Positions 28,623 to 36,897 of a stretch of DNA of 40,270 nucleotides are shown piece by piece (positions within the stretch are counted from its first letter, which is position 1; the number at the start of each line of letters is the position of its first letter). The notes beneath the pieces were generated by a model, which worked only from the letters and a program-made list of their open reading frames with translations, searched no databases and was not told the DNA's origin. Source of the stretch: GWA1-40-21 sp038078215 (lineage in GTDB: Bacteria > Patescibacteriota > Minisyncoccia > Phycocordibacterales > GWA1-40-21). Location of the stretch: contig JBBUED010000011.1 of assembly GCA_038078215.1 (NCBI GenBank), forward strand, positions 1 through 40,270, read 5' to 3'. The position numbers and the translations under genes are program-made.

Positions 28623-30563
28623 GTGAAAAAACATTCGGACGAAAAATCAAAAATAACCGGAACAATAAGCCTTAATTCAAAAGGCGTTGGATTCGTTTCA
28701 ACTGACCTCTTTAAAGAAGATATTGAAATTCAGACGACATCTCTTAATACCGCTATGAACAAGGATGAAGTGGAAATACTGATTCATCCGGCTATGAGCA
28801 GGCAGAAAAGACATTTGGGCGAAGTTTTGAAAATTATCAAAAGGGCGAAAGATTCTTTCGTGGGCATCTTGGAAAAAGAGAATGGTGAATTTTTCCTTGT
28901 GCCTGATGATAAAAAAATGTATGTGGACATACTTATCCAAGAAGCGAATGCGAAAGGCGCCGCAGGCGGGGAAAAAGTTTTGGCAAAAATCATAAAATGG
29001 GACGACCCTAAAAAAGCGCCAGAAGGAGAAGTTGTAAAAATTCTCGGAAAAAAGGGAGACCATAATGTGGAGATGGAGTCAATAGTTCTTGAAAAAGGAT
29101 TTGATATCGGATTCCCTTTTGAGGTTGAGAAAGAAGCCGAAGCGGCCACGAAAGACGGGAGAGATTTCTCGGAAGAAATTAAAAAAAGGCGAGACTTCAG
29201 AAACACTCCCACCTTCACCATTGACCCCGTGGATGCCAAAGATTTTGACGACGCTATTTCGTTAAAAAAAATCGGAGACGATAAGTATGAAATTGGAATT
29301 CACATAGCCGATGTGTCGCATTATGTCAGAGAAGGGACGGCTATGAATACGGAGGCGAGAAAAAGAGGGTTTTCCGTGTATCTTGTTGACAGAACTATAC
29401 CGATGCTTCCCGAAATACTTTCAAATGACATTTGCAGTTTAAACCCAATGGAAGAAAAACTTTCTTTCTCCGCCGTTTTTACTATGGACGGAAACGGCAA
29501 TATTTCCGAAAGATGGTTTGGAAAAACGGTCATAAAATCCGACAAAAGATTTTCTTACGAGGAGGCGCAGGAAACGCTTGACGCTAAATCGGGAGAACAT
29601 TATGAAGCGTTGAATACGCTTAACCTGATTGCCAAGAAAATGCGTGATGAAAAATTTAAAAAGGGGGCAATAGATTTTGAGCAGGACGAAGTGAAATTTG
29701 ATCTTGATGAGAACGGCAAGCCTCTGCGAATATTTATTAAAAAAAGATTGGACACTCACAAGCTGGTGGAGGAATTTATGCTTCTCGCCAATAAAGAAGT
29801 GGCGGAATTTATCTTCAAAGCCAACAAGAAAATGCGCAAGGACGACCCGTTTATCTATAGAATTCACGATGTTCCTGATAGAGAAAAGATTGCCCAACTT
29901 TCCATATTCCTAAAAGCGCTCGGGTATGAAATGGAACTTAAAGAAAATAACCTAACCGCCAAAGATCTGCAAATGCTTTTCAAATTGATTGAGGGTAAAG
30001 CCGAAGAATCAATGATTAAGACGGCGGCGATTCGCTCAATGTCCAAAGCCGTTTATTCCACAAGAAACATCGGGCACTTCGGATTGGCTTTTGAATATTA
30101 CACGCATTTCACTTCCCCCATCAGAAGATATGCCGACCTTCTCGTTCATCGCCTCCTTGAAAAACATCTAGAGGACAAGTCTATTCCGAAACACGAATGG
30201 AATTTGTACGAAAAAATGGCGATGGAAACTACGGAAAAAGAAATTGCCGCGGCGGAAGCGGAACGCAATTCCAAGAAATACAAACAGGTTGAGTATATGC
30301 AAGAGCATATCGGCGAGGTTTTTGATGGTGTAATTTCTGGCGTCACTGAATGGGGCCTGTATGTGGAAGAGTTCAATACAAAATCCGACGGAATGGTGAG
30401 CCTGCGAAATTTGACCGATGATTTCTATGTCTTGGATGAAAAAAATTACGCCCTTGTGGGAGAAAAGACCAAGAAAAGATACAGCCTCGGCGACAAGGTC
30501 AAAGTCAAGCTCCTCGGCGCCGACTTGGACCGAAGGACTCTTGATTATGTTTTTGTAGAATAA
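28623..30563 (+). CDS. rnr: Ribonuclease R (RNB-family 3'-5' exoribonuclease)
   Basis: Degrades structured RNA processively from the 3' end; cytoplasmic. The product (646 aa from GTG 28623) has an N-terminal cold-shock-like part (KITGTISLNSKGVGFVSTD), the RNB catalytic domain (TIDPVDAKDFDDAISL with the metal-binding aspartates, GIHIADVSHYVREGTAMNTE, HFGLAFEYYTHFTSPIRRYA) and a C-terminal S1 domain (GEVFDGVISGVTEWGLYVEE). The ATG at 28614 is in frame, but it lies inside the promoter -10 box, so GTG is preferred. It is followed after 8 nt by an aminotransferase gene, probably the same transcript. Confidence 0.93.
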   Translation: MKKHSDEKSKITGTISLNSKGVGFVSTDLFKEDIEIQTTSLNTAMNKDEVEILIHPAMSRQKRHLGEVLKIIKRAKDSFVGILEKENGEFFLVPDDKKMYVDILIQEANAKGAAGGEKVLAKIIKWDDPKKAPEGEVVKILGKKGDHNVEMESIVLEKGFDIGFPFEVEKEAEAATKDGRDFSEEIKKRRDFRNTPTFTIDPVDAKDFDDAISLKKIGDDKYEIGIHIADVSHYVREGTAMNTEARKRGFSVYLVDRTIPMLPEILSNDICSLNPMEEKLSFSAVFTMDGNGNISERWFGKTVIKSDKRFSYEEAQETLDAKSGEHYEALNTLNLIAKKMRDEKFKKGAIDFEQDEVKFDLDENGKPLRIFIKKRLDTHKLVEEFMLLANKEVAEFIFKANKKMRKDDPFIYRIHDVPDREKIAQLSIFLKALGYEMELKENNLTAKDLQMLFKLIEGKAEESMIKTAAIRSMSKAVYSTRNIGHFGLAFEYYTHFTSPIRRYADLLVHRLLEKHLEDKSIPKHEWNLYEKMAMETTEKEIAAAEAERNSKKYKQVEYMQEHIGEVFDGVISGVTEWGLYVEEFNTKSDGMVSLRNLTDDFYVLDEKNYALVGEKTKKRYSLGDKVKVKLLGADLDRRTLDYVFVE

Positions 30564-30571
30564 ATAAAAAT

Positions 30572-31873
30572 ATGCGAAATAATATCATCCATCAAGGAGC
30601 TGGAGAATTGACCTATGAGATAAGAGGCATAGTTGAAGTGGCGGAAAAGATAAAAAGTCTAGGGCAAGAAATTTACTGGGAAAATATCGGCGACCCTGTG
30701 GCAAAAGGCTATCAAATTCCGGAATGGATAAAAGACATTGTAAAAAAGTCTGTTGATAACAATAAATCATTCGCCTACAATCCAACCAAAGGACTGCTTG
30801 AAACGCGCGAATTTCTGGTAAAAAAAAGAAATTCAAAAAGCGGAGTCAAGATAACAGCCGAAGACATCTGTTTCTTCAACGGACTAGGCGACGCTATTTC
30901 CAAAGTTTACACATATCTTAAAAAAGAAGCTCGCGTGATAGGACCATCGCCGGCTTATTCCACCCACTCCTCCGCCGAAGGCGCGCACGCCGGATATCCT
31001 CATATCACTTATAATCTCTTGCCGAAAAAAAATTGGCTGCCTGATTTAAACGACCTCCGCAATAAAATAAAATACAACCCCGCCATTTCCGGAATTTTAA
31101 TCATCAATCCCGACAATCCAACTGGAATGGTTTATCCGAAAAAAGTTTTAGAAGAAATGGTGAAAATCGCCAAAGAATACGACTTGTTCATCGTGAGCGA
31201 CGAGATTTATTGCAATGTCGCGCACGATGAGAAGAAGATGACGACGCTTGCCGAAATAATCGGCGATGTCCCGGGCATAGCGATGAAAGGCATATCCAAA
31301 GAGTTCCCTTGGCCCGGAAGCCGTTGCGGTTGGATAGAAATTTACAATAAAGACAAAGACGAAGTTTTTACAAAATATGTGAAAAGCATAATGAACGCCA
31401 AAATGCTTGAAGTCTGCTCCACAACCCTGCCTCAAAGCGTCATCCCAGCCGTAATGTCCGACCCTCGCTATGAATCTCATCTTGAAGAAAGGCGGAAATT
31501 TTACAAAAAAAGAGCGGGAATGGCATTTGATATTTTGAAAAAAGTTCCTGGAATAATTTCCCCGAAAGCTGCCGGCGCTTTCTATGTTTCCACCGTGTTC
31601 AAAGACGGCGTCTTAAACAACAAGCAAACTCTCAAAATCAAAAACGACAAAGTAAGAAAATTCGTGGAAGAAAAAACAGTAAACGGCGTCTCGCCCGATA
31701 AGAGATTCGTCTATTACCTAATGGGCGCGACCGGCATCTGCGTCGTTCCTCTTTCCGGCTTCAACTGCAACCTCCAAGGCTTCCGCGCCACCCTACTAGA
31801 ATCCGACGACGCCAAATTCAAATGGATTTACGAAACCCTGGCGGAGAAGATAAAAGAATATCTAAAAAGCTGA
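30572..31873 (+). CDS. Class I/II PLP-dependent aminotransferase
   Basis: A fold-type I transaminase, similar to the alanine/aspartate group (AlaA/AlaC-like). The 433-aa protein shows ENIGDPVAKGYQIPEWIKDI, FAYNPTKGLLETREFLVKKR, NGLGDAISKVY (cofactor phosphate loop), IINPDNPTG (PLP-contacting Asn), IVSDEIYCNVAHDEKK (PLP-contacting Asp and Tyr), and the Schiff-base lysine K243 in GISKEFPWPGSRCGW. It begins 8 nt after rnr without its own SD and is probably translated by coupling. The substrate is not determinable. In a CPR cell with few biosynthetic genes it may interconvert scavenged amino acids and 2-oxo acids, which is inference. Confidence 0.88.
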   Translation: MRNNIIHQGAGELTYEIRGIVEVAEKIKSLGQEIYWENIGDPVAKGYQIPEWIKDIVKKSVDNNKSFAYNPTKGLLETREFLVKKRNSKSGVKITAEDICFFNGLGDAISKVYTYLKKEARVIGPSPAYSTHSSAEGAHAGYPHITYNLLPKKNWLPDLNDLRNKIKYNPAISGILIINPDNPTGMVYPKKVLEEMVKIAKEYDLFIVSDEIYCNVAHDEKKMTTLAEIIGDVPGIAMKGISKEFPWPGSRCGWIEIYNKDKDEVFTKYVKSIMNAKMLEVCSTTLPQSVIPAVMSDPRYESHLEERRKFYKKRAGMAFDILKKVPGIISPKAAGAFYVSTVFKDGVLNNKQTLKIKNDKVRKFVEEKTVNGVSPDKRFVYYLMGATGICVVPLSGFNCNLQGFRATLLESDDAKFKWIYETLAEKIKEYLKS

Positions 31874-31963
31874 TTTATTTACAATAATACTATAATGTGC
31901 TAATTTACTTGAAGTGGGTACCTTTTATAAACATTAGCCTTTAATATTGAGGAGGGAGAACCC

Positions 31964-32233
31964 GTGAATTTACTAGAAATAATTGAATCAAAAATGAGTC
32001 TGTTGGGGGAAAAATGGGGAAATATAACAAAAATTAGCATATCATACATCTCTCTTGCGGAAGCATCGCTCCCTGAATCGAGAAACTATTCAATTGATGA
32101 ATTTAAAAAAATAGTCAATTCTGGTAGAAAAATTGCTTTTTATTTATATTGCGAAAACTTTATTATATATAAAGACAGAAATATAAACCCTGAACCAACA
32201 AAACCGGAACAATTATTTCACCTTCGATGGTGA
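31964..32233 (+). CDS. Hypothetical protein, 89 aa
   Basis: Not recognised. A soluble protein beginning MNLLEIIESKMSLLGEKWGN with alternating strands (ITKISISYISLAEA, KIAFYLYCENFIIYKD) and ending TKPEQLFHLRW. The start is GTG at 31964, with a strong SD (GGAGGG) 7 nt upstream, and a TATAAT at 31891-31896 may be the promoter. It has its own terminator at 32256. It fits the local class of small SD-led genes with separate transcription units. Confidence 0.62.
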   Translation: MNLLEIIESKMSLLGEKWGNITKISISYISLAEASLPESRNYSIDEFKKIVNSGRKIAFYLYCENFIIYKDRNINPEPTKPEQLFHLRW

Positions 32234-32255
32234 TAAACAAAAATCGAACTCACTC

Positions 32256-32294
32256 AAAACTACCATCTATTTTTAAAAATGGTAGCTTTTTTTA
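32256..32294. terminator. Terminator between a small gene and convergent smc
   Basis: CTACCAT (32260-32266) and ATGGTAG (32279-32285) form a 7-bp stem followed by C and a T-run on plus, with an A-run on the other side. Confidence 0.82.
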
Positions 32295-32335
32295 TTAACA
32301 AAACACACTTCATAAATATTACCTTGAACTCGCAA

Positions 32336-34651
32336 TCACTTCGCCACTTTAACTGCGTCCTCAAACTTGATAGATAGAAGTTTGGAAATGCCGTCCGCGC
32401 CCATCGTTACGCCGTAGATTATTCCGGCGCGGGACATTGTTTCTCGGTTGTGGGTGATTAAAATAAGCTGGGAATATTTGGAAAGATTTTCTATCATATC
32501 GCCGTATTTTTTGGAATTGGCTTCATCAAGTGCGGCGTCAGTTTCGTCCAAAATTATGAACGGCGGAGGGTTGACTTGAGAGATGGCGAAAAGGAGTGCG
32601 ATGGAAGTAAGGGCGCGTTCGCCACCGGAGAGCATCGTAAGACCTTTGATTTTCTTTCTCGGAAGACTGACATCAATATCAACCCCCTCTTCCCCTTCCT
32701 CTTCTTCCGATTCATCGGGCAGTTCGTCCGCCTCGTCTCCTAAGGAACCGCTTAAAAGGTTTGATACGTTAGTATCGGAATTCCTTTTTTTCTTCTTTTC
32801 TCTGATTACCAATAGTCCAGCGTGTCCGCCAGCGCCGAACATTGACGAGAAAAATTCTTGGAATTGAGTGTTTATTTTATGAACTCCCTCTTTGAATTCA
32901 TTGGTTATGAATCCCTCCAGTTCTTTAATTATATCCTTAAGAGAAACAGCCGATCTGTCCAAATCTTCCAATTCTCGCCCAAGAAAAGCGTCTCTGTCAC
33001 TGGCTTCCCTGTATTCTTTGATTACATCATCGCCCGAGCCGACTCCCGCATCCTCAAGCCTGATTTTTATTTTTTCAATCGCCCGCCTTCTTTCATCTTG
33101 AATTGTCCTGTCTTCCTTTAAAATATCTTGAACAGAAACTTCCGCGCCGTTTTCATCCAGAATTTTGCTTGAATCGTAATGCAATGCCGAGAGCCCAGCA
33201 AGAACTCCGGCTTCTTTGAGTTCCATCTTGAAACTCTCTTCAAAATGTTTGAGCTTGTCTTCGCGATATTCAAGCTCTCTCAACTTGCCGCCGACTTCAT
33301 TCTGCTCCGCCATGATTTTAAACATCACCTTCTCCGCGTCTCGGCTTGAATCTTTCTCCTTATCAATTTCCTGCCTCAACGCCGAATATTCCGTAAGTAT
33401 TTTCTTTTCCGTTTCTTCGGATTGTTTCAATAAACCTTCTATCTTCACTCTTTCCTGTTTCAAAATTTCCAATTCCCTTTCCGTCTCGGCATTATCACCG
33501 GAATTATCAACACTCCTATGTTTGGAAATAAAACCCAGAAGCGCGTCTTTTATCGTTCTCAAAATAGTTTTAACTTGCGAGATGTCATCCTTCCCTAAAG
33601 CCGTCTCAATTTCACCGTAGATATGAGAGGCGACACTCTCAATTTCTCGGAGTTCAACTTTCTTATCTTGCGCTTGCCTCACCAACTCATTCTGCTTTTT
33701 TATAATTTTCTCCAGCGAATTCATCTCACCTTCAATCCTTCCTATGTCTCTCGTAAGACTGTCTTTCTGAAATCGCTCGTCTTTCAGTCTTCCCTCAATA
33801 TTTATAAGTTCCTCGCTTTTAACATCTTTAACCGAAGACCCCGCCAAAATCCGCTTCGCTTTCCCGAGCTCCTCCTCCAGCTCGCGCCGTTTTTTCTCCG
33901 GAATCATTTTTTCTTCTTCTAGCCGTCTTCTCTCCGTCTTTAAATACAACTCTTCTCTTCTGAAATAATTTCTATACATATCTTTGAGCCGCTCTCTCAT
34001 CTCATTCGCCTGTTCAAGCTTTTCAACCTGCTTTTTCAGAAACTTCAAATGCGGAGCGATTTCTCTCCGCAGAGATTTTACTGACTCAATATTTTCTTCA
34101 GTCTTTTCTAACTTCCTTTGGCTCTCCTGCTTTTTGTATTGATAAATTTTGAGACCGAGCGCGTCTTCAACCATTTCTCTCCTGTCTTTAATGTTCGCGT
34201 TTAAAATCTTGTCGGCTTCGCCTTGAGAGATTATGTGATGACCGGACGAGCCGATGCGCGCCGAAGCAAGAAGCTCTATTATGTCCTTAAGCCTGACTTG
34301 ACTGCCATTTATGAAATATTCGCTGGAAGAATCTCTGTGCACGACCCTTTCAATAGACACTTCGTCAAAGTCAATATTCATTCCTCTTCTCGTATTGTCA
34401 AAAACGACTTTTGCCGACGCTCTGTTTGATCGCGCGACATCGCGCGAGCCGTTGAATATTAAGTCCTCTGCCCTCTTCCCGCGAAGCGATTTTATTGATT
34501 GTTCGCCAAGCACAAACCTGAACGCTTCGGCAATATTAGACTTGCCGGAACCGTTCGGACCGACAATTCCGGAGATTGGCGCGGAAAAATCCAGCGATGT
34601 TTTTTTCGCGAACGACTTGAAGCCGGACAATTCCAAACTTTTTAAATACAT
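32336..34651 (-). CDS. smc: Short SMC-like ATPase, apparently without a hinge
   Basis: A chromosome-organising ATPase of the SMC family, 771 aa against about 1150-1200 for typical bacterial SMC. The N-terminal head has LSGFKSFAKKTSLDF and Walker A G31-PNGSGKS38; the C-terminal head has the signature TMLSGGERALTSIALLFAIS, Walker B FIILDETDAALDEAN, and the D-loop and H-loop region LILITHNRETMS. Between them are two coiled-coil blocks, but no recognisable globular hinge; the middle is DISQVKTILRTIKDALLGFI followed by a polar linker. A Glu/Asp-rich insert (DEADELPDESEEEEGEEGVD) precedes the signature in the C-head. No scpA or scpB is in the window. It could instead be a distinct SMC-like repair ATPase. 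Confidence 0.85.
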   Translation of the reverse strand: MYLKSLELSGFKSFAKKTSLDFSAPISGIVGPNGSGKSNIAEAFRFVLGEQSIKSLRGKRAEDLIFNGSRDVARSNRASAKVVFDNTRRGMNIDFDEVSIERVVHRDSSSEYFINGSQVRLKDIIELLASARIGSSGHHIISQGEADKILNANIKDRREMVEDALGLKIYQYKKQESQRKLEKTEENIESVKSLRREIAPHLKFLKKQVEKLEQANEMRERLKDMYRNYFRREELYLKTERRRLEEEKMIPEKKRRELEEELGKAKRILAGSSVKDVKSEELINIEGRLKDERFQKDSLTRDIGRIEGEMNSLEKIIKKQNELVRQAQDKKVELREIESVASHIYGEIETALGKDDISQVKTILRTIKDALLGFISKHRSVDNSGDNAETERELEILKQERVKIEGLLKQSEETEKKILTEYSALRQEIDKEKDSSRDAEKVMFKIMAEQNEVGGKLRELEYREDKLKHFEESFKMELKEAGVLAGLSALHYDSSKILDENGAEVSVQDILKEDRTIQDERRRAIEKIKIRLEDAGVGSGDDVIKEYREASDRDAFLGRELEDLDRSAVSLKDIIKELEGFITNEFKEGVHKINTQFQEFFSSMFGAGGHAGLLVIREKKKKRNSDTNVSNLLSGSLGDEADELPDESEEEEGEEGVDIDVSLPRKKIKGLTMLSGGERALTSIALLFAISQVNPPPFIILDETDAALDEANSKKYGDMIENLSKYSQLILITHNRETMSRAGIIYGVTMGADGISKLLSIKFEDAVKVAK

Positions 34652-34842
34652 GCGATAAATTTATCATTTTTCAATCATTCAAACAAACTTTTCAGGCCAG
34701 AAACTTTTCCACACTCACCCTTGCATCTAAAAAAGATTTTTGATAGCATTATTGACAGTTGTTCTTTGTAGTGTTTAAAAACATTAAATTAACAAGACCT
34801 GATTCTATAAAACAAATTTAAGAAAGGAGAGATTAGTATTTA

Positions 34843-34893
34843 TTGGTTTTTTGTCTTGTTTTTTATTTTATATTTTGTTTTTTAATTTCCTAA
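34843..34893 (+). CDS. Possible 16-aa hydrophobic leader peptide
   Basis: A TTG-started frame (VFCLVFYFIFCFLIS after the start) lies downstream of a strong SD (AAAGGAG near 34822-34829, spacing about 13 nt). Its TAA is followed immediately by an ATG that leads into the next gene. The T-rich sequence alone could produce this, so it is reported at low confidence. It is part of a 120-nt leader that also holds an AACAAGAC/GTCTTGTT inverted repeat (34791-34860 region). Confidence 0.2.
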   Translation: MVFCLVFYFIFCFLIS

Positions 34894-34908
34894 ATGAAAG
34901 GGAGAAAA

Positions 34909-35286
34909 ATGTGCCTTGTGTCTAGAAAGACCAACATTGCTTATAGTATAGGTAATTGCCCAGAGTACCCTGTCTTCTGCGCATTAAAAAAACGCAGATA
35001 CGAAGAAGACCCGACTGCAATGGACACTGATCTTAAACTATTTGAGGAAAGAGGGTTTATCAAGGTCAATAAGGTTAATCCTAATTCCAATAAAAAGGAA
35101 TTGACCTTAACTTTAACACTGAAGGAGGGGAACCAAAAGATAAAAGAGGAGAAAATGGAATGTGTGGATCAAATTCAGGCGCTGTTTTTGATTTCGCATT
35201 TGGGGGAGATGACGAAAAATGGTTGCTGTCAGCCATGCTGTGAGTTACCTCTTTGTATTATCAATAAACTGACTGCGGTATTGTAA
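34909..35286 (+). CDS. Hypothetical Cys-containing protein, 125 aa
   Basis: Not recognised. It reads MCLVSRKTNIAYSIGNCPEY, then PVFCALKKRRYEEDPTAMDT, a lysine-rich middle with repeated beta-like LTLTLTLKEG, and a C-terminal cluster of four cysteines (NGCCQPCCELPLC). The cysteines suggest a small metal site or disulfides. The start is ATG 34909, with SD AAAGGGAG 5 nt upstream; an ATG five codons earlier (34894) has no SD. A TTGACA box at 34752-34757 may belong to its promoter. It is followed 24 nt later by another small Cys protein, probably in one transcript. Confidence 0.6.
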   Translation: MCLVSRKTNIAYSIGNCPEYPVFCALKKRRYEEDPTAMDTDLKLFEERGFIKVNKVNPNSNKKELTLTLTLKEGNQKIKEEKMECVDQIQALFLISHLGEMTKNGCCQPCCELPLCIINKLTAVL

Positions 35287-35310
35287 CATTTTTCTTCAAA
35301 AGGAGAGACG

Positions 35311-35541
35311 GTGAGGAAAAAGCAAAACAGACTGACGATTAAGATCATTAATTACTGTCCATTTTGTTGCAGAGACAGTATACCCAAAACAAAAACCGGC
35401 TCGATTGTTGTTGCTCGGGAATGTCCTAAACATAAGCCGAAATTTGAAAGGGCTGACAATGGAGTTATGGTCTCAACAGTTTTTTTGGACAAGTTTAATG
35501 AAATGCATAAACCTTTAAGCCTAAGCTCCCAGGAAATATAA
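35311..35541 (+). CDS. Small Cys-rich protein, 76 aa (zinc-ribbon-like)
   Basis: Not recognised as a named family. Start GTG 35311 with SD AAAGGAGA. The N-terminal half has INYCPFCCRDSIPKTKTG then VVARECPKHKPKF, that is C-x2-C-C and a C-P-K-H, a plausible Cys3His or Cys4 zinc knuckle. The rest (VMVSTVFLDKFNEMHKPLSL) is helical. It is the second gene after the 125-aa protein and is closed by an intrinsic terminator at 35566. A small nucleic-acid-binding or metal-binding protein is possible. Confidence 0.6.
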   Translation: MRKKQNRLTIKIINYCPFCCRDSIPKTKTGSIVVARECPKHKPKFERADNGVMVSTVFLDKFNEMHKPLSLSSQEI

Positions 35542-35565
35542 ATGTTTTTAAAATATTGTCTGATT

Positions 35566-35596
35566 AAGCCTTTGTCGGGGGACAAGGGCTTTTTCA
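35566..35596. terminator. Terminator shared by the small-gene pair and trmD
   Basis: AAGCCTTTGTC and GACAAGGGCTT form an 11-bp stem (one G-T) around GGGG, followed by a T-run on plus. It lies between the convergent small Cys gene and trmD. Confidence 0.85.
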
Positions 35597-35598
35597 TT

Positions 35599-36234
35599 TT
35601 ATGATTTTCTCCTTTTCCATTCCTCAATTTTTTTATGGTCGCCGGAGAGAAGGATTTTAGGAACTTTATATTTTTTACCTTTATATTCAAAAATTTCCGG
35701 TCTAGTATAAACTTCCGAACTTGCAACGCGCGAATCTTCAAGAGAACTAAAGTCGCCGAGCACCCCTTCAATCTGGCGAGAAACGCAATCTATAATCGCC
35801 ATCGCCGGCAATTCTCCTCCAGTCAAAACATAATTGCCGATTGAAACATCTTCCATTTTGAAAGCCTTTTTTACCCTAGCGTCAATCCCTTCATATCTTC
35901 CGCAAATTATTATAATATCGGAATAATTTTTTGCCGTTTTCTTGGCGTAGTTATTATCAAACTGCGCTCCTGAAGGGGACAAGAAAATAATCTTAACTTT
36001 CTTTTTGCTTTTTGCTTTCTCAATAGCTTTTATGACAGGCATCGCCTCAATGACCATGCCTGGGCCTCCGCCATAGGGCTTCCTGTCTATCCTTCTATGC
36101 CTGTCTTTAGTAAAATCACGCGGATTGTAAAATTTAATTTTAATTTTCTTGTCTTCAATCGCCCGCCCCAAAATTGACCCTTTAATGTAAGAGTCAAACA
36201 TTTCCGGAAATAATGTGATTATATGGAAAGTCAT
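35599..36234 (-). CDS. trmD: tRNA (guanine37-N1)-methyltransferase
   Basis: Methylates G37 next to the anticodon of a subset of tRNAs and prevents frameshifting. The 211-aa SPOUT-fold protein has FHIITLFPEMFDSYIKGSIL, RKPYGGGPGMVIEAMPV, GRYEGIDARVKKAF, SIGNYVLTGGELPAMAIID (the knot) and YTRPEIFEYKGKKYKVPKIL. It is slightly shorter than E. coli TrmD (255 aa). The start is at 36234; upstream in-frame codons to 36297 run into a palindrome and are not part of the gene. In most bacteria it follows rimM; here khpA is upstream on the same strand, separated by two palindromes, one of them a strong terminator. Confidence 0.94.
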   Translation of the reverse strand: MTFHIITLFPEMFDSYIKGSILGRAIEDKKIKIKFYNPRDFTKDRHRRIDRKPYGGGPGMVIEAMPVIKAIEKAKSKKKVKIIFLSPSGAQFDNNYAKKTAKNYSDIIIICGRYEGIDARVKKAFKMEDVSIGNYVLTGGELPAMAIIDCVSRQIEGVLGDFSSLEDSRVASSEVYTRPEIFEYKGKKYKVPKILLSGDHKKIEEWKRRKS

Positions 36235-36257
36235 TTTATTTAAGATCGCGTCCGACA

Positions 36258-36299
36258 ACTTGGTACTCCGACTACCAATTGGTAGTCGGAGTACCAAGT
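36258..36299. repeat. 42-bp perfect palindrome upstream of trmD
   Basis: Arms ACTTGGTACTCCGACTACCA and TGGTAGTCGGAGTACCAAGT around the centre AATT region, with no mismatch. The 22 nt at 36279-36300 are identical to part of each 53-bp tandem unit at 28247-28268 and 28300-28321. It lies in the trmD leader or promoter region. Confidence 0.9.
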
Positions 36300-36300
36300 G

Positions 36301-36351
36301 ACTAAATGAAAAATCCGTGATGTTATTAATATCACGGATTTTTCATTTAGT
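36301..36351. terminator. 21-bp perfect hairpin, terminator after khpA
   Basis: ACTAAATGAAAAATCCGTGA plus T (36301-36321) pairs with 36331-36351 around a 9-nt loop. The stem's A-run and T-run give terminator character on both strands. It follows khpA by 14 nt and directly abuts the palindrome at 36258-36299. Confidence 0.85.
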
Positions 36352-36365
36352 CTAATCTTAAAATA

Positions 36366-36677
36366 TTAGATTTTCAGATCTTCCATAGCCTCGTCAACGC
36401 TTTTTGACGCTCGGCTTTCTCTCGGAGCGGCTCCTTCCGGCTCGTTAATCTTCAAATTAACTCTGGAATTATTTTTCATTCCAACCACGCGGAGAAGCGT
36501 CCTGATCGCTTTGGCGGTGTTTCCCATTCTCCCGATAATCTTGCCCATATCGTCCGGATGAACTTCAAGAGTCATCAAAACCCCCATCTCATCCACCGTT
36601 CTGGCTATTTTTACCTTGTCGGGATTATCCACCAACGCCTTAACGACTAAATCTAGAAATTTTGTATCGTTTTCCAT
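36366..36677 (-). CDS. khpA: KH-domain RNA-binding protein (KhpA-like)
   Basis: A small RNA chaperone-like protein of the KhpA family. The 103-aa product has an N-terminal LDLVVKALVDNPDKVKIART, a strand VLMTLEVHPDDMGKIIGRMG carrying the GxxG loop (GRMG), the following helix NTAKAIRTLLRVVG, and a low-complexity tail. It is usually found between rpsP and rimM; here it is next to trmD, without rimM. A start-proximal SD is not obvious. The family binds RNA with KhpB and affects cell size or division in some firmicutes; the role here is inferred. Confidence 0.88.
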   Translation of the reverse strand: MENDTKFLDLVVKALVDNPDKVKIARTVDEMGVLMTLEVHPDDMGKIIGRMGNTAKAIRTLLRVVGMKNNSRVNLKINEPEGAAPRESRASKSVDEAMEDLKI

Positions 36678-36897
36678 TGTGTGTATTTTCTTTTTAAAAA
36701 TCTATCGCAGCATATTCTCGACCAACTTTGGCACCGCTAATTAAGCGCCTTCATCATTAACTTTACTGCTAAAAACATTTTAGTATGGCAAACATTAGAA
36801 GTCAATCATCATCTTACCGAAGGTGGTAGGCAAAAAAGAAAACTTGGTTTAATTTTATCTTTACTTTATGAACTTTCCACTTTATGGACTTTATAAA

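Noticed and set aside
36235..36297. N-terminal extension of TrmD (MVLRLPIGSRSTKL...)
   Set aside because: The codons come from the 42-bp palindrome. TrmD proteins begin at the MTFHIITLFPEMF position.
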